Assembly: GCA_001695595.3 (NCBI GenBank)
Contig: MBPM02000069.1
Location: forward strand, 310,001-374,000
Direction: 5' to 3'
Source of the DNA: Plasmopara viticola
Lineage: Eukaryota; Oomycota; Peronosporomycetes; Peronosporales; Peronosporaceae
DNA length: 64,000 nucleotides
Part shown: positions 1 to 10,328 of the stretch, in pieces
Layout of the letters: every line of letters starts with the position of its first letter
How positions within the stretch are numbered: the first letter of the stretch is position 1
Program-made: the position numbers and the translations under genes
The notes under the pieces: generated by a model
Seen by the model: only the letters and a program-made list of their open reading frames with translations
The model's database searches: none
Told to the model about the DNA's origin: nothing

Positions 1-260
1 ACTTGTTCGCGATATATTCCTGGGAACATGAAGAGAACGTGCGTGTCTGTCGTGTTGGGGATGTTTCTCACACCCTCGGTCACCGTTTCAAAGCTACCGG
101 TATATTTACCAGTGGCATCGACGACAATGGCATTCTCTGGAGGAACAGTTCGTGCGTGTTTTCCAGTGCACATGCGCTCCGGATTTTTTTTTAATTTGGC
201 GGAAGCTACTGAACGGAAAATGAGGCCCGCGAGAAACAGAAGAGCGTAAGAAAATCTCAT
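1..260 (-). CDS. Pectin methylesterase copy A, 5' part (cut by window edge)
   Basis: This is the amino-terminal part of a secreted pectin methylesterase (carbohydrate esterase family 8), which removes methyl esters from plant cell-wall pectin. The start codon is at 260..258 and opens a hydrophobic signal peptide beginning MRFSYALLFLAGL and ending near SVASA. A run of nine T on the plus strand (184..192) keeps the signal peptide in frame with the mature protein, which reads through an NPERMCTGKHARTVPP-like segment to GIYRE at the window edge. GxYxE is a conserved family motif. The catalytic residues lie outside the window. It is the head-to-head twin of the copy at 2917..4035, differing from it by one base in this homopolymer. 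The call is secure as to family; whether the gene is complete cannot be seen. Confidence 0.8.
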   Translation of the reverse strand, partial: MRFSYALLFLAGLIFRSVASAKLKKNPERMCTGKHARTVPPENAIVVDATGKYTGSFETVTEGVRNIPNTTDTHVLFMFPGIYREQ

Positions 261-802
261 CGAGCTCGTTGAGTGTGTTATAAGCCAAGGGGATTTTAAG
301 AAATGAACTCAATAGACGCTGTCTTGCATCACTGGCTTTTCCTCCAATGTAGAAAGAAGGCTCGGTCGTTTTACCATCCCCAAGATCGCATGTTTCTTAT
401 TGAGTTGATTCGGACATGCGTGCCGAAATTTTTAGCTTACGTGCATTGAGATTTGTATGTAAGCACGTAACAATAAACAGCTGGTTTCGATTGCTGCAAG
501 TCATCGTAAATTTTAAGCGGTATATTACTCGGCAGAAGCCAGCGGTTTGCTCTAAAGGTGTTTAGAAAACTGGAAATAGTTGGTTTTGGTTTGTTGCTGT
601 GTTTGTAAGGTGGGTTTGTAAGTGTCTGTTACAAATAGCCTTTTGACCTTTTTTTCACCCTGAAAATCCCCTCCTATATTATTACTAATTTACGTAAAGT
701 GTGAAAAAATATTATAAGTAAGTTGCGTGGTTTCGACGCAAACGATTTGCTGCGGTAATAGAGTGTCTGCGCCCGATTTTTGTCATCACTTCTCGATTAT
801 CC

Positions 803-1008
803 TACCACTTCGCGTGGAGTTACATGTAAAGCACTAAGCATTGCTCTTTGAGAACAGCACGCGCTGTATATCGTGGCTCACTTTCGGCAAAGGCATCAAG
901 AGCGGATCCTTGTCGACGCACGTATAGTGGAAAGCTATTTATTGAGCAATACTTGTCGAAGTACCTTGCAATAGATGGCTGGCGATACGTTATGCATAAT
1001 GAGTGAGG
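803..1008. other. 206-bp segment present only in the left arm
   Basis: The sequences on both sides of this segment are adjacent in the right arm near 2420..2430. It is therefore an insertion in the left arm or a deletion in the right. I see no terminal repeats or target-site duplication that would make it a transposon. Confidence 0.6.
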
Positions 1009-1261
1009 ATCGACCTTTTTTATTGTATGTTTAGTATATATATAACGTTACAGGTAAGCTCATCATGATGTCTATTTGTATAATGAGCAGATTCGATGTC
1101 TTGGCCGGTACCTTTGTTGTCAGACACGATGTACAAAACGCGTTGTTGGGTCTGAAGTTAGCAGTCCTAATGCAAGAATGTTTTTAATTGGCTGGCATAC
1201 AGAAATGTGGCTCATTTCTGCTCCAACATCAATCATTATATGGCTGAAGGCAATGAGGCTC

Positions 1262-2166
1262 TAGTGCATAAATTTTTGTACAAGTGTATAAGTAGGCAAG
1301 ATATTTCGCACACCAATAATAAATGTTGGTGCTCGATGTTCGAGTAAAAATGTCATCTGAATGAGTGTGCATCGGAATGCGAGTAAATCAAGAAGTGCGA
1401 TACGCACGCGTGAAACAACTTTACAAAAGACATTGATCTTAAGCTTTAATTTTAGGCAGTATATGAAGCCATGCTTCGAAGCTCAATGTTACTCTGGTGA
1501 TGCATAGCTACACGTACAACGAGATGTTGTACCTATTAAACAGGTGACAATTCACATCCAAAGTAGATCTTACACCAATGATACTATTGACTTTGTTTTA
1601 TGTAAAATGCCTTTTGCTTGATTTTGATATCGAGCCCGTCGGTAAAGGCTAAAGTAATGGCAACCAAAACACAAACATCACCATAGCTTCCGAGTAAGTA
1701 TCGAAAAAGCACTACCAACAAGCTTTTGCTTGGAAAGTCTTTATTGGGTCGTCCATGGTGCAAATATGCTCGTTTGATGTTTCAGAACTTCAACGACGTC
1801 GTCACCCATGAAGGGTGATCGACTTGAGATAAGAGAAGCTAACGAACAATGCGTACATTAACGAGTAGGTTAACTTTGGTCCTGGTTCAGCTGCTGACAA
1901 GGGTGTGGCCTTTAGTGGGTACTTCGATGTTGCTAAGGACAACACTGAAATTTTTGGCAGCAATGTTGCGACTCTGTGTAGAATTGACAACGACTTCTAT
2001 ACTTGTAACTTGGAACCCAACATTCAATTTAGGCCTGCGCGCTGTACATACCACTCAATGAAATCGGGGTGGAATCGGAAGAACGTTGAATAAAAGGCTT
2101 TCTTTGCTTTTGCTTTGGCTTTGTTTACGTTAAGTGCTTCTCAACATTGTAATTAGTTTAAAAGTG
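1262..2166 (+). repeat. Direct repeat unit shared with 15869..16758
   Basis: The whole spacer between the arms of inverted repeat 1 matches 15869..16758 in the same orientation. The match includes non-coding flanks, for example the stretch around the words ATAATAAATGTTGGTGCTCG and the 3' flank around TTTACGTTAAG. It is a segmental duplication that contains PME pseudogene B. Confidence 0.85.
1478..2093 (+). pseudogene. Pectin methylesterase pseudogene B (internal deletion, 3' half)
   Basis: This is a decayed PME copy in the spacer of inverted repeat 1. Recognisable pieces in order are a KLN.TLVMHSYTYN.M segment (KLNGPLVIQGYTCDTM in intact copies), a jump to a degraded form of the RSYINGAVDFIFG region, then FDIEPVGKG, and finally the carboxyl-terminal GPGSAADKGVAF..YFDVAKDNTEIFG segment. 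The part between VTI and RSY, including the GYQDT catalytic motif, is deleted, and stop codons and frameshifts interrupt the rest. The usual WWVDTDYM end is replaced by a longer tail up to about 2093. The same deletion is present in the copy at 16063..16651, so the two share one already broken ancestor. Confidence 0.85.
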
Positions 2167-3228
2167 AGAGCCTCATTGCCTACAGCCATATAATAATTGA
2201 TGTTGGAGCAGAAATAAGCCACAGTTCTGTATGCCAGCCAATTGAAAACATTCTTGCATTAGGACTGCTAACTTCAGACCCAACAACGCGTTTCGTACAT
2301 TGTGTCTGACAACAAAGGTACCGGACAAGACACCGAACCTGCTCATTTTACAAACAGACACCATGATGAGCTTACCTGTAACATTATATATATTGACTAA
2401 ACATACGATGGAAAAGGTCGATGGATAATCGAGAGGTGATGACAAAATCCGGGCGCAGACTTTCTTTTACCGCAGCAAATCGTTCGCGTCGAAACCACGC
2501 AACTTACTTATAACTTCTTTTTAGACAATACGTAAATTAGTAATAATATAGGAGGTGATTTTCAGGGTGAAAAAAAGGTCAAAAGGCTATTTGTAACAGA
2601 CACAGCTTACAAACACACCTTACAAACACAGCAACAAACCAAAACCAACTATTTCTCAGTCTTCTAAACACCTTTAGAGCAAACCGCTGGCTTCTGCCGA
2701 GTAATATACCGCTTAAAATTCACGATGACTTGCAGCAATCGAAACCAGCTGTTTATTGTTACGTGCTTACATACAAATCTCAACGCACGTAAACTGAAAA
2801 TTTCGGCACGCATGTCCGAATCAACTCAATAAAAAACATGCGATCTTGGGGATGGTAAAACGACCGAGCCTTCTTTCTACATTGGAGGAAAAGCCAGTGA
2901 TGCAAGACAGCGTCTATTGAGTTCATTTCTTAAAATCCCCTTGGCTTATAACACACTCAACGAGCTCGATGAGATTTTCTTACGCTCTTCTGTTTCTCGC
3001 GGGCCTCAATATCCGTTCAGTAGCTTCCGCCAAATTAAAAAAAATCCGGAGCGCATGTGCACTGGAAAACACGCACGAACTGTTCCTCCAGAGGATGCCA
3101 TCGTCGTCGATGCCACTGGTAAATATACCGGCAGCTTTGAAACGGTGACCGAGGGTGTGAGAAACATCCCCAACACGACAGACACGCACGTTCTCTTCAT
3201 GTTCCCAGGAATATATCGCGAACAAGTC
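2167..3228. repeat. Right arm of large inverted repeat 1
   Basis: Reverse-complement partner of 1..1261, about 1062 bp. It contains the upstream region and the 5' third of the PME gene at 2917..4035. Together the arms and the 0.9-kb spacer form a large palindrome with two divergently oriented PME genes. Confidence 0.9.
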
Positions 3229-4035
3229 GTAATTAAGAAGCTCAATGGTCCTTTGGTGATACAAGGCTACACGTGCGACACAATGTCGTACGCTGCTAAT
3301 CAGGTAACGATTACTCAGGCCAAGGCACAAATCGACCTTCCAGATGCAGTAGATAAGAATCGCAACTTTTTAACCAGCACCCTCGGATTCACGTCCAAGA
3401 GTGGCGTGAAAGTCTACAATCTAAACGTCGCCAACACAGCTGGCGAAGTCGAAAAATCGGGACAAGCCGTGGCTGTCTACGTCGACAACACAGACCACGG
3501 CTTCTACGCGTGCAACTTCACTGGATATCAAGACACTCTATGTGCTCATAAAGGCTTACAGCTTTACGCTCGATCATACATTAATGGCGCTGTCGACTTT
3601 ATTTTCGGTCAAAAAGCCTTTGCGTGGTTTGAAAAATGCGAAATTGAACCCATTGGTAAAGGTTGGATCACTGCCAACGGCAACACGAACGATACCATTG
3701 CTTCAGAGTACGTATTTAACAATGCGCGTGTATTTAGCTCAAATGAGACATTGCTTGGACAGTCTCTTCTAGGTCGTCCATGGCGCGAATATGCCCGTTC
3801 GGTATTTCAAAATTGCGAATTGGGTGAGGTCGTCAACCCCGAAGGGTGGTCGGCTTGGGATGAAAAGAATCTCACGGACAATGTGTACTTCAAAGAGTTT
3901 AACAACTCTGGTCCTAGTGCAGCTTTTGACAAGCGCGTGAATTTTAGCGGACAGTTGGATGACGCTAAAGACATCACTGATATTCTTGGCGATGATGTTG
4001 AAACTTTGTGGTGGGTTGACACCGACTACATGTAA
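2917..4035 (+). CDS. Pectin methylesterase copy C (N-terminus frameshifted)
   Basis: Open frame of 372 codons for a pectin methylesterase (CE8, pectinesterase family). Family motifs are all present: GIYRE at about 98-102, QAVAV, GYQDT at 203-207 with the general-acid aspartate, DFIFG at 227-231 with the nucleophile, and LGRPW at 285-289 with the substrate-binding arginine. The end WWVDTDYM matches the intact paralogue at 50829..51926. The first 40 or so residues are not a signal peptide. The signal peptide (MRFSYALLFLAGL...) is encoded from 2969 in another frame and is cut off by a run of eight A at 3037..3044, where twin copy A has nine. The catalytic domain is therefore intact but secretion is probably lost, unless the homopolymer is a sequencing error or is corrected by slippage. 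The coordinates given are the longest open frame; the ancestral start is 2969. Confidence 0.85.
   Translation: MSSFLKIPLAYNTLNELDEIFLRSSVSRGPQYPFSSFRQIKKNPERMCTGKHARTVPPEDAIVVDATGKYTGSFETVTEGVRNIPNTTDTHVLFMFPGIYREQVVIKKLNGPLVIQGYTCDTMSYAANQVTITQAKAQIDLPDAVDKNRNFLTSTLGFTSKSGVKVYNLNVANTAGEVEKSGQAVAVYVDNTDHGFYACNFTGYQDTLCAHKGLQLYARSYINGAVDFIFGQKAFAWFEKCEIEPIGKGWITANGNTNDTIASEYVFNNARVFSSNETLLGQSLLGRPWREYARSVFQNCELGEVVNPEGWSAWDEKNLTDNVYFKEFNNSGPSAAFDKRVNFSGQLDDAKDITDILGDDVETLWWVDTDYM
2918..2938 (+). promoter_or_regulatory. Candidate oomycete initiator for PME copy C
   Basis: The words GAGTTCATTTCTTAAAATCC contain TCATTTC, which fits the oomycete initiator pattern (TCA followed by pyrimidine-rich bases). 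It lies about 45 nt before the signal-peptide ATG at 2969. The intact PME has a related word (GTTCACATTTGAAAATTC) at the same distance from its ATG. If transcription starts here, the in-frame ATG at 2917 would not be in the transcript. Confidence 0.45.
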
Positions 4036-4204
4036 GCCCGTTCGATGCATGACAGCTCGCACATAGAATTTCAAACTTGGATAGTACCGATAATCTGTTA
4101 AATGCATTTGTCAAAGGCCTTTTTTCACATACTGCTGAAGTTCTTCATCTTGATTGTTTCTAACCCTCGTATTAGTTCTTAAGCACTATAATGCGTTTCA
4201 AAAT

Positions 4205-4395
4205 TTATCAAAATGAAAGCCATCAAATGGAGCAAGAATGGCTTGCATTTTGAATAAAATTGAATTGCCCACGCAAACCACATTGGTGAGTCCGCATACT
4301 CTTAATCTAATTCAGTTAACAATCTGTTCGATCGACCTCTGGTTGCGGAATCAACAGCACAGCAAAATTCGTATAGAATACTAGTAACACTCTAC
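4205..4395 (+). repeat. PME 3'-flank module, copy 1
   Basis: This stretch downstream of PME copy C recurs at 14700..14930 in the same orientation and, inverted, at 5985..6215 and 16759..16860. Shared words include GAATGGCTT, TTGAATTGCC and CGTATAGAATACT. It marks DNA that travelled with PME duplications. Confidence 0.75.
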
Positions 4396-4489
4396 ACTTC
4401 TATATATGAGAGAATTGCTAGTTGTTCGAGAGGCTCAAGTAGTCAATTGTAGCAGTAAAGAAGCGCTTAAAAACATAATGTAATGTCTA

Positions 4490-5215
4490 TTTTAGATAAT
4501 GGTACGGTTGGCGATATCGATGGATTTGAAAGCGGATCAAGCGTACAATATTGATGAGACAAGTTTTCAAACTCAAGAGAAAAAAAGGTCTAGCAGACAA
4601 AGCGAACAAAAATCTGCGTAAGAAAACAATACAGAAATCTATTGTTGATCGCAGCATGTTCAGCATCTGATCACAATATATCACCTACGTTCATTCTTCC
4701 TTGCAAGCGTGTTGCTCATGCTGTGCGGGTGAACGTGTTGTTCAAATAGACGACAACAAAGAGCGCTTTCAATAACAAAACAATAGTCTGTAGATGGCTT
4801 ATTTAATTTTATGAATCACCGACACTGAACGCAAAGAAACTATCATTGCAACATTTGATGGGTACGAATCCCATGTATTAGTTATGATTGTAAGAAAAGC
4901 TCTCAAACATGGTTGCCTTTCCGTCAAATGCTACGCATTTGGTGCAGCCACTAGACATTGCAATATTTTCAAGTTAAAAAACAAAACCGTGCCTCTATCC
5001 AAACCTATATGCTGAAAAAAACATAGCCAAACCAGAATCGATTCACCTAGCTTGTGGTGCTTGGTGTGATGGAATAACAGATACAATCTGTACATCAGAA
5101 ATTAGAGGGTCTGGTTTATTCCTACCTTATTTAGCAAATGTGTTGGGAAGATCGAAGTTGGTTGAAGCTAGAAGGGAAATGCGGTGTGGTTGAGATCTTG
5201 AAGAAGTTTTGCCTT
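4490..5215 (+). pseudogene. pogo/Tigger-type DDE transposase pseudogene
   Basis: Degenerate remnant of a pogo-type (DDE_1 superfamily) transposase, the enzyme that cuts and pastes Tc1/mariner-related DNA transposons. Landmarks in order are YNIDETSF at 4544..4567 (first catalytic aspartate), SDHNISPTFILPCKR in a shifted frame, SNATHLVQPLDIAIF at 4921..4970 (the conserved motif around the second catalytic residue), and the C-terminal ESIHLACGAWCDGITDT segment followed by SEIRGSGLFLPYL. Several stops and at least two frameshifts separate them. The N-terminal helix-turn-helix part was not found. Terminal inverted repeats were not identified. Confidence 0.75.
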
Positions 5216-5370
5216 GAGATTTTACCCTCACCTTCGAGAAAGGTACGAAACGGTCGACAGTCAATGTTGCCGGGCTTTTACTTACAAAAGAAGTACTGCA
5301 CTCAAGTGATGATACAAGAAAACAACCTGAATACGAGCCAAGGAAGTCAGAGGAGTGTATGGATGAGGTC

Positions 5371-5456
5371 AACGGACCCTTTAGCTTGCAGACATATTCT
5401 GAAGCTCATGTGTAACGGACTCTTTAGCTTGCAGACATATTCTGAAGCTCCTGTGT
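5371..5456 (+). repeat. Tandem duplication, two 43-bp units
   Basis: The units 5371..5413 and 5414..5456 differ at only a few bases; both contain CTTTAGCTTGCAGACATATT. The duplication lies just downstream of the pogo-type pseudogene. Confidence 0.9.
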
Positions 5457-5984
5457 AGCTGATTTGAATGGACACTAATTCGAGGACACGGTTTTTTGTT
5501 GATTTTTCTTGGGTGATTTAGTAATGGATATTCAATTGTTGGTAATGCACGCAACTGTATTGTATATTGCCTCTTTCAATGTATACAATAAAATAAAGTT
5601 GCACACAGATCAATTAGTACATAGAGCAAAACGTTTTACATAAGCACCGAAAATCGGCTACCAATTTGATGTTTTACTCTAATTCAAGATCTAGTTGGCA
5701 CTGGAAAGCCCGTTTGGCTCGAGAGCTAGCCAACCGGATTTAAATGACGCACTCGTACGTAATTAGCAGTTGGTGTATACTTCATCGAAGCAAACTGCTG
5801 ATGTCAGTGGTCTCGACGCGGACACATTGCTTTCATAGGAAACGTTTGCGCTTTGCTTTCTTTTTATAACATCTCAATTATTCGTACTACTCTTTCTTGT
5901 ATTTTTTTTACCGTCAATATGAAATGTTGGATGTAAAGCTGCACACCAGCATGAGTGATTAATATTTATTATAAGAAAAGGTTT
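5457..5984. other. No gene seen
   Basis: AT-rich stretch without a recognisable coding region, repeat or RNA gene. Confidence 0.5.
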
Positions 5985-6215
5985 AAAAATACTCTGTGCG
6001 AATAATACCGTGCTGTTGATTTTACAACAAGATGTCAGAATAAACAATCGAATAGATTCTTGTAAAGTTGATGATTGGGCTGGATTGAGAGTCCAAGTAC
6101 TCATTATTGTGGTTTGAGTAGGAAACTCAATAGTGTTCAAACTTTAAGCAATTCTTGCTTCAGCCTCATGCATCTTATATGCGTTAGCCACCTAAAAGGC
6201 TTTCATTTCCATCAA
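5985..6215 (-). repeat. PME 3'-flank module, copy 2 (inverted)
   Basis: Reverse-complement match to the module at 4205..4395 and 14700..14930. Shared words include CCGTGCTGTTGATT, GTTTGAGTAGG and CACCTAAAAGGCTTTCAT. It lies directly downstream of the minus-strand PME pseudogene E, as expected if PME and flank moved together. Confidence 0.7.
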
Positions 6216-6363
6216 TGTCTAAATTTACTACAGATCTTTCGAGATCTTCAACAGTTTCATAAGTAACGAATCGAACGGGTAACTGGTACCGGCCCGGTCC
6301 GAAGTTGTTTATACCACGTGTAAAAGTTATATTGGATCGGACTTGCATTTTCCAACTTTAGGC

Positions 6364-6620
6364 TTACATGTAGTCGGTTATAAACCACCACAAAGTACTA
6401 ACATCATTGCGATAATTAAAGGAGTCATCTACAATGATTATATGACATCTGTAACTGCCTTCCAATGATGATGGACATCTGCAACTGCATTCTGGTCGGT
6501 TTTGGGAATATTTGATTATATTGCGTAGAAGCCGTTACCGGCAGAATTTCCGGTGACAACGGTAACTTCACCTGAAAGGTCAGTGAGACTCGCGAAAAAA
6601 ACAAGAACATAAAAATCGTA
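6364..6620 (-). pseudogene. Pectin methylesterase pseudogene E (two ends only)
   Basis: Only the ends of the gene remain. The 3' end encodes NDVSTLWWF.TDYM with its stop at 6364..6366, matching VETLWWVDTDYM of copy C. The 5' end carries a degraded signal-peptide region whose start codon is ATA instead of ATG at 6618..6620. The central catalytic part is missing. Upstream sequence to about 6830 still resembles the 5' flank of copies A and C, including the word around GAAATCGCATGTTT. It cannot make a product. Confidence 0.75.
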
Positions 6621-6830
6621 TGTTGTGTCAGTTGAGTGTGCTAAAGTTCAAGGATATTCGAGAAGTGAACTTTATGGACGGTCTTGCATCTCTTAGAGTT
6701 AAAAAAAAGAGTCGACAATCTCACTATTCCAGAAATCGCATGTTTGTCGAAAATTGTTCCAAACATCCGTGCCACAAATTCTCATTCAAAGTGCACGAAA
6801 ATTGTTTTAAATAACAATACATTAAACATT

Positions 6831-7990
6831 TCGTATATATGTTGATTTTACAAGAAATCCGAAGAAAATCTATAGAATGTTACTATTATCGCTACTAATA
6901 TTTCCTTTTCACCTCTATTACGTGAAGCTGAACGTCGTATACTTTTGATAGACAGCTTACATTACAGATTAATGAGATAAAGAAAAGCTATGACAAAGAG
7001 ACAGGATACTCAATAGCAACAAAATCTTTCTTTAGATACCACTGAGAGCAGAATTTTTGCCTCGAACGTTGCGGCTGGGTGGTGTATACACAACGCAAAG
7101 TTCAATGATTTCAATATAAGGCAATAAGCTCTATATCTTTTGTTGTCAAAGGGAAATGAGTGCTGTATGGCTTCCTATGTCGCTAAACTTTCGCCTGTCT
7201 TTAATAAACGTCAATGTTTATTAATCGCACTGTTGCGATTCGCTGCTCTAGCCAACTTTTGCTAAAGGCTTGACATCTTTGATACAATCCAAATGTGTTC
7301 TGTGATCTGATCATACCTTTATATCTTGATTAGCGACTAAATTCACCACCACGGTATTGCCAAGAATTTGTCCTTTGTTATATCTACTAAAAACATAGTA
7401 CGCAAATCGATGTTTTACACATTAGTGCCAGAAGCCCCTTACTTGGTGTCATAGTGGCTAGAATTTATGTGGTTGTCCGTCAACATTATGAGAGAAAAAA
7501 TTAAGTGTTGATCACCATTTATTATAATATCCGTAAGAAATAGCGGTTTGTTTCTAACGATGAACTGCAAAGCCAGCTACCTGTCTTCTTGTCATTGCAA
7601 TGACCAAGCTGACTTCTGGGATGGTTGCGATGGCTTCTAAAGATGCCTTCGCCCTAAAGTCGTCCACTGTGCCTAAGGTTGCCCAAAAAAAATCTGCACT
7701 TTAGCCATGGGCGGCCAGCAGAAAAAGTTCGCTCATCAAAGCGCCCCTCGACGAAAAAGACCTTTGAAAACCTCTTCCATTTAACAACAGTGAGAAAGGC
7801 ATGGTCACTTTTTTCTCTCCTGATGGTCTGCCTAAGTATATAAAAGGAGTCAATACAAATGGTGGTCCAAAGCGCAACGACAATCATTCCCTTATATATT
7901 TTCCCGCTAAGTCTGCGAAAAATGGCTATTAATGTCTTCAATCTAAGGGCAAGCCCCAAATTGTAATTTTTTTGTCACTTGAACGCCAAT
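6831..7990. other. No gene recognised
   Basis: The stretch contains only short open frames without family features. No LTR, inverted repeat or RNA gene was seen. Confidence 0.45.
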
Positions 7991-7991
7991 C

Positions 7992-8354
7992 ATGCAAAAA
8001 TTGAAAATGCTTCATGGCAATCCTAACTGGTACATGCTTAATCTTGGATCCCCTAATGATAGTCGTTGGCACTATTTACCTCCCGAATATGAGGTCGAAG
8101 TCAAAGATGGAATATTTTGCAACGTTTAACAGCCGAATCTAAAGATCAAAGCCACCAACGCAGTGAGATATAAACCCGGCGACACAAACACTGACAAATT
8201 TGCGGGATGCCCACTCATAAGTTCGCGAATCAATGCGTCCCCTAGCATAATCCAGCCAATGTTGGCCATGATTCTAGTTATTAAGCTTTCGCTGAGACGC
8301 CCTTCAATAGTTTTTTTTCTCGTGGTGCGAGTATGGCAGAAGCTTGATTTATAA
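7992..8354 (+). pseudogene. Unrecognised ORF interrupted by one stop
   Basis: A frame of about 120 codons starts MQKLKMLHGNPNWYML and is broken by a single TAA after about 45 codons, then continues through AVRYKPGDTNTDKFAGCP to 8354. Residue composition is protein-like (many W, Y, D and P), so it may be a gene relic. I do not recognise the family. It lies a few hundred bases upstream of the MULE fragment on the same strand and could be part of the same dead element; this is only inference. Confidence 0.3.
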
Positions 8355-8814
8355 GACATCTTTCGAGGCGGCTATGCGTGTGCGTAGCATAACATCAAAC
8401 TTTGCTCTAGTTTAAACTCGGCGTCGAAAGAAGTTAGGATACTACAGTAAATTGTTAACCGTATAGATTACGCTTAGTACTATTACCCTCACTCATTGTT
8501 TAAGAGCCCACCTAGGTGAACCTTAAAGTGTTGCGATCCAATCATTGATCCGATGTATTAAAGTGCCAAGCGTTCGTAAGCTCATTTGTTTCTCTTGTTA
8601 AGTTGATGACCACTCACTTTCGAAAAATATCAAGTCTAGTATAGAATTAACCCAGGTGCTGGAGACTTGAGTTCCCTGCGTGAGTAATGGATCTCTAACC
8701 TCATTTGACAAAATGCATAACCAAAAAATCGTGGCTTTTTTACGATGCAACCGTTCCTTTGACCTCAGAGCAAAACCATCCTTAAAAATTCATTTCTTAA
8801 ACCAGGTTTACGTG

Positions 8815-9271
8815 CATCATGAAACAAGACATTGAAATAAACAGTAATAGTGGTACCTGCACATGCGGTTATGTGAAGGATATAAATGCTCCATGTCGAC
8901 ACCTTATTGCAGTACTTAAGTTTCAAGTCACCTGTCACGTGCAGAATTGTTTTTTGGAGATATGTGGCCAACCAAAACGTATTTATTTGCCTGCGATGAA
9001 GCACTCGGTGAAACCATGTGTGAAAAAAAGTGAACTGGTAAAGAGTGAGCATCGTCTACCAATTCCGTCCAACAGAAAAGGTCGACCCAAAAAGAATTGA
9101 ATCATTTTGGAGAATGCTACATCAGAAATTGACGCGCTAAAATGTATTAATCGATGCGGCAGCTGTTGCCAAGTAGGACACAACAAGCATCGATGCACAA
9201 GTAATGCGCAGTATAAAAATCTATTTTCATTAGTGAGTTTGGTATATTTTTTTGTTTCGTTTTTTTGATTA
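8815..9271 (+). pseudogene. MULE-type transposase, C-terminal fragment
   Basis: The frame shows a SWIM zinc-binding motif (CTCGYVKDINAPCRHL, pattern CxC...CxH), a basic RKGRPKKN segment and, after an in-frame TGA at 9098..9100, a zinc knuckle (CGSCCQVGHNKHRC). SWIM plus knuckle at the C-terminus is typical of Mutator-like (MULE) transposases and FAR1-like relatives. The DDE catalytic domain was not found upstream, so this is a truncated relic. Confidence 0.65.
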
Positions 9272-9958
9272 TTCAATAGTTTTTGGTACTTCATAGGCTG
9301 TTTTTTTCATTTCGGTAAAAATCTTAAGAAAATATTATAACATTTCCATTTAATTTAAAAAATTCCATTATCTTTAAAAATATCAGAGCTCAAAGACACG
9401 TTCTCACTCCTCTCATCTTTAGTGGCAGGGGAAATCTTCCTATGTTTAGGTGACAAGCTTAACTTCAAACCATGGTAGAACGAACGAGGCCTAATGTGTG
9501 GCACGTTAATCATAAGAAGCGCTCGTAAGATATGGCATTTGCTTTAAGTTGTGTGATGACATGCCTTGCTTCAAGTTTAAGTAGCATTGGCGAGGTCCCA
9601 TCGCTCCACGTGAAAAAGCACGCTATCGATAGAGCTGTGCTCATAAGAGACAGCACTCTCCATATGCAATTAGAATTATGACTGGCTATTATCAAAAGGC
9701 GTCAGGGATAAGGCCCTGCCAATGCTAGAAAAATGGCACGTAATGTACTGAGCGACGCTCGAACCACCGACACAAAGATTTCCAGACTTTTACTCTAAAA
9801 TCTTGTGTAGTTTATAGCAAGTTCTGTTCACGGACAAGCAACGCTTGGTTGATTGTGTCACTTCGTGTGCATCATAGGAAGCCCACTTTGATGCCTCAGC
9901 GTGCGGTTAGTCATACTTCGTATACTATAAAATCAGCGTTATTCTTTACGGTTTTTAG
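9272..9958. other. No gene recognised
   Basis: AT-rich at 9280..9380, otherwise unremarkable. No conserved reading frame seen. Confidence 0.45.
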
Positions 9959-9960
9959 TT

Positions 9961-10026
9961 TGGATAGCTCAGATGGTATATTCTTGTCTGTAGGCCAAGG
10001 TGTCAAGGGCGAGATCCTGACGATAC
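9961..10026 (+). other. tRNA-like sequence, degenerate
   Basis: TAGCTCAGATGG fits a pol III A box, and GGGCGAGATCCTG is a one-insertion variant of a B box. Between them TTGTCTGTAGGCCAAG can fold as an anticodon arm with a CTGTAGG loop (anticodon GTA, tyrosine). No good acceptor stem is seen. It may be a tRNA pseudogene or the head of a tRNA-derived SINE. Confidence 0.3.
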
Positions 10027-10328
10027 ACACGTAGCTCGCTGAACACCACTTTTCGCAGATCGCGATCGCTGTGTCCGTCTCGACACAGTCATTGAGACGT
10101 CGAGGCTTCGAGGACTCTTCACTTCAAATACAAGAAAAGCGGTAAATTTATCGATGAGTTGTTTTCCTGGACATAAATTTAGACGATTGTTGATACGAAT
10201 TTGACACACAGCGTTTCATTGAAAACGTCAATCACGTCATGCGGCTACTCACTGCGCGTGGCGAACTGTAATTCTCCAAACATATGTTTGGTCTTTCCGT
10301 CCGAACATATGTCTGCTATTCAACGTCA

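Larger units (their letters stand above)
1..1261. repeat. Left arm of large inverted repeat 1
   Basis: Position 1 pairs with 3228 and position 1261 with about 2167 of the opposite strand. The match is nearly continuous and covers the PME 5' coding part and its whole upstream region. The left arm carries about 206 extra bases (803..1008) that the right arm lacks. The arm may continue left of the window. The two arms look recent because long stretches match base for base. Confidence 0.9.

Noticed and set aside
2980..3330. Minus-strand open frame of 116 codons opposite PME copy C
   Set aside because: It is antisense to the conserved PME coding sequence and its residues change with PME codons; it has no features of its own.
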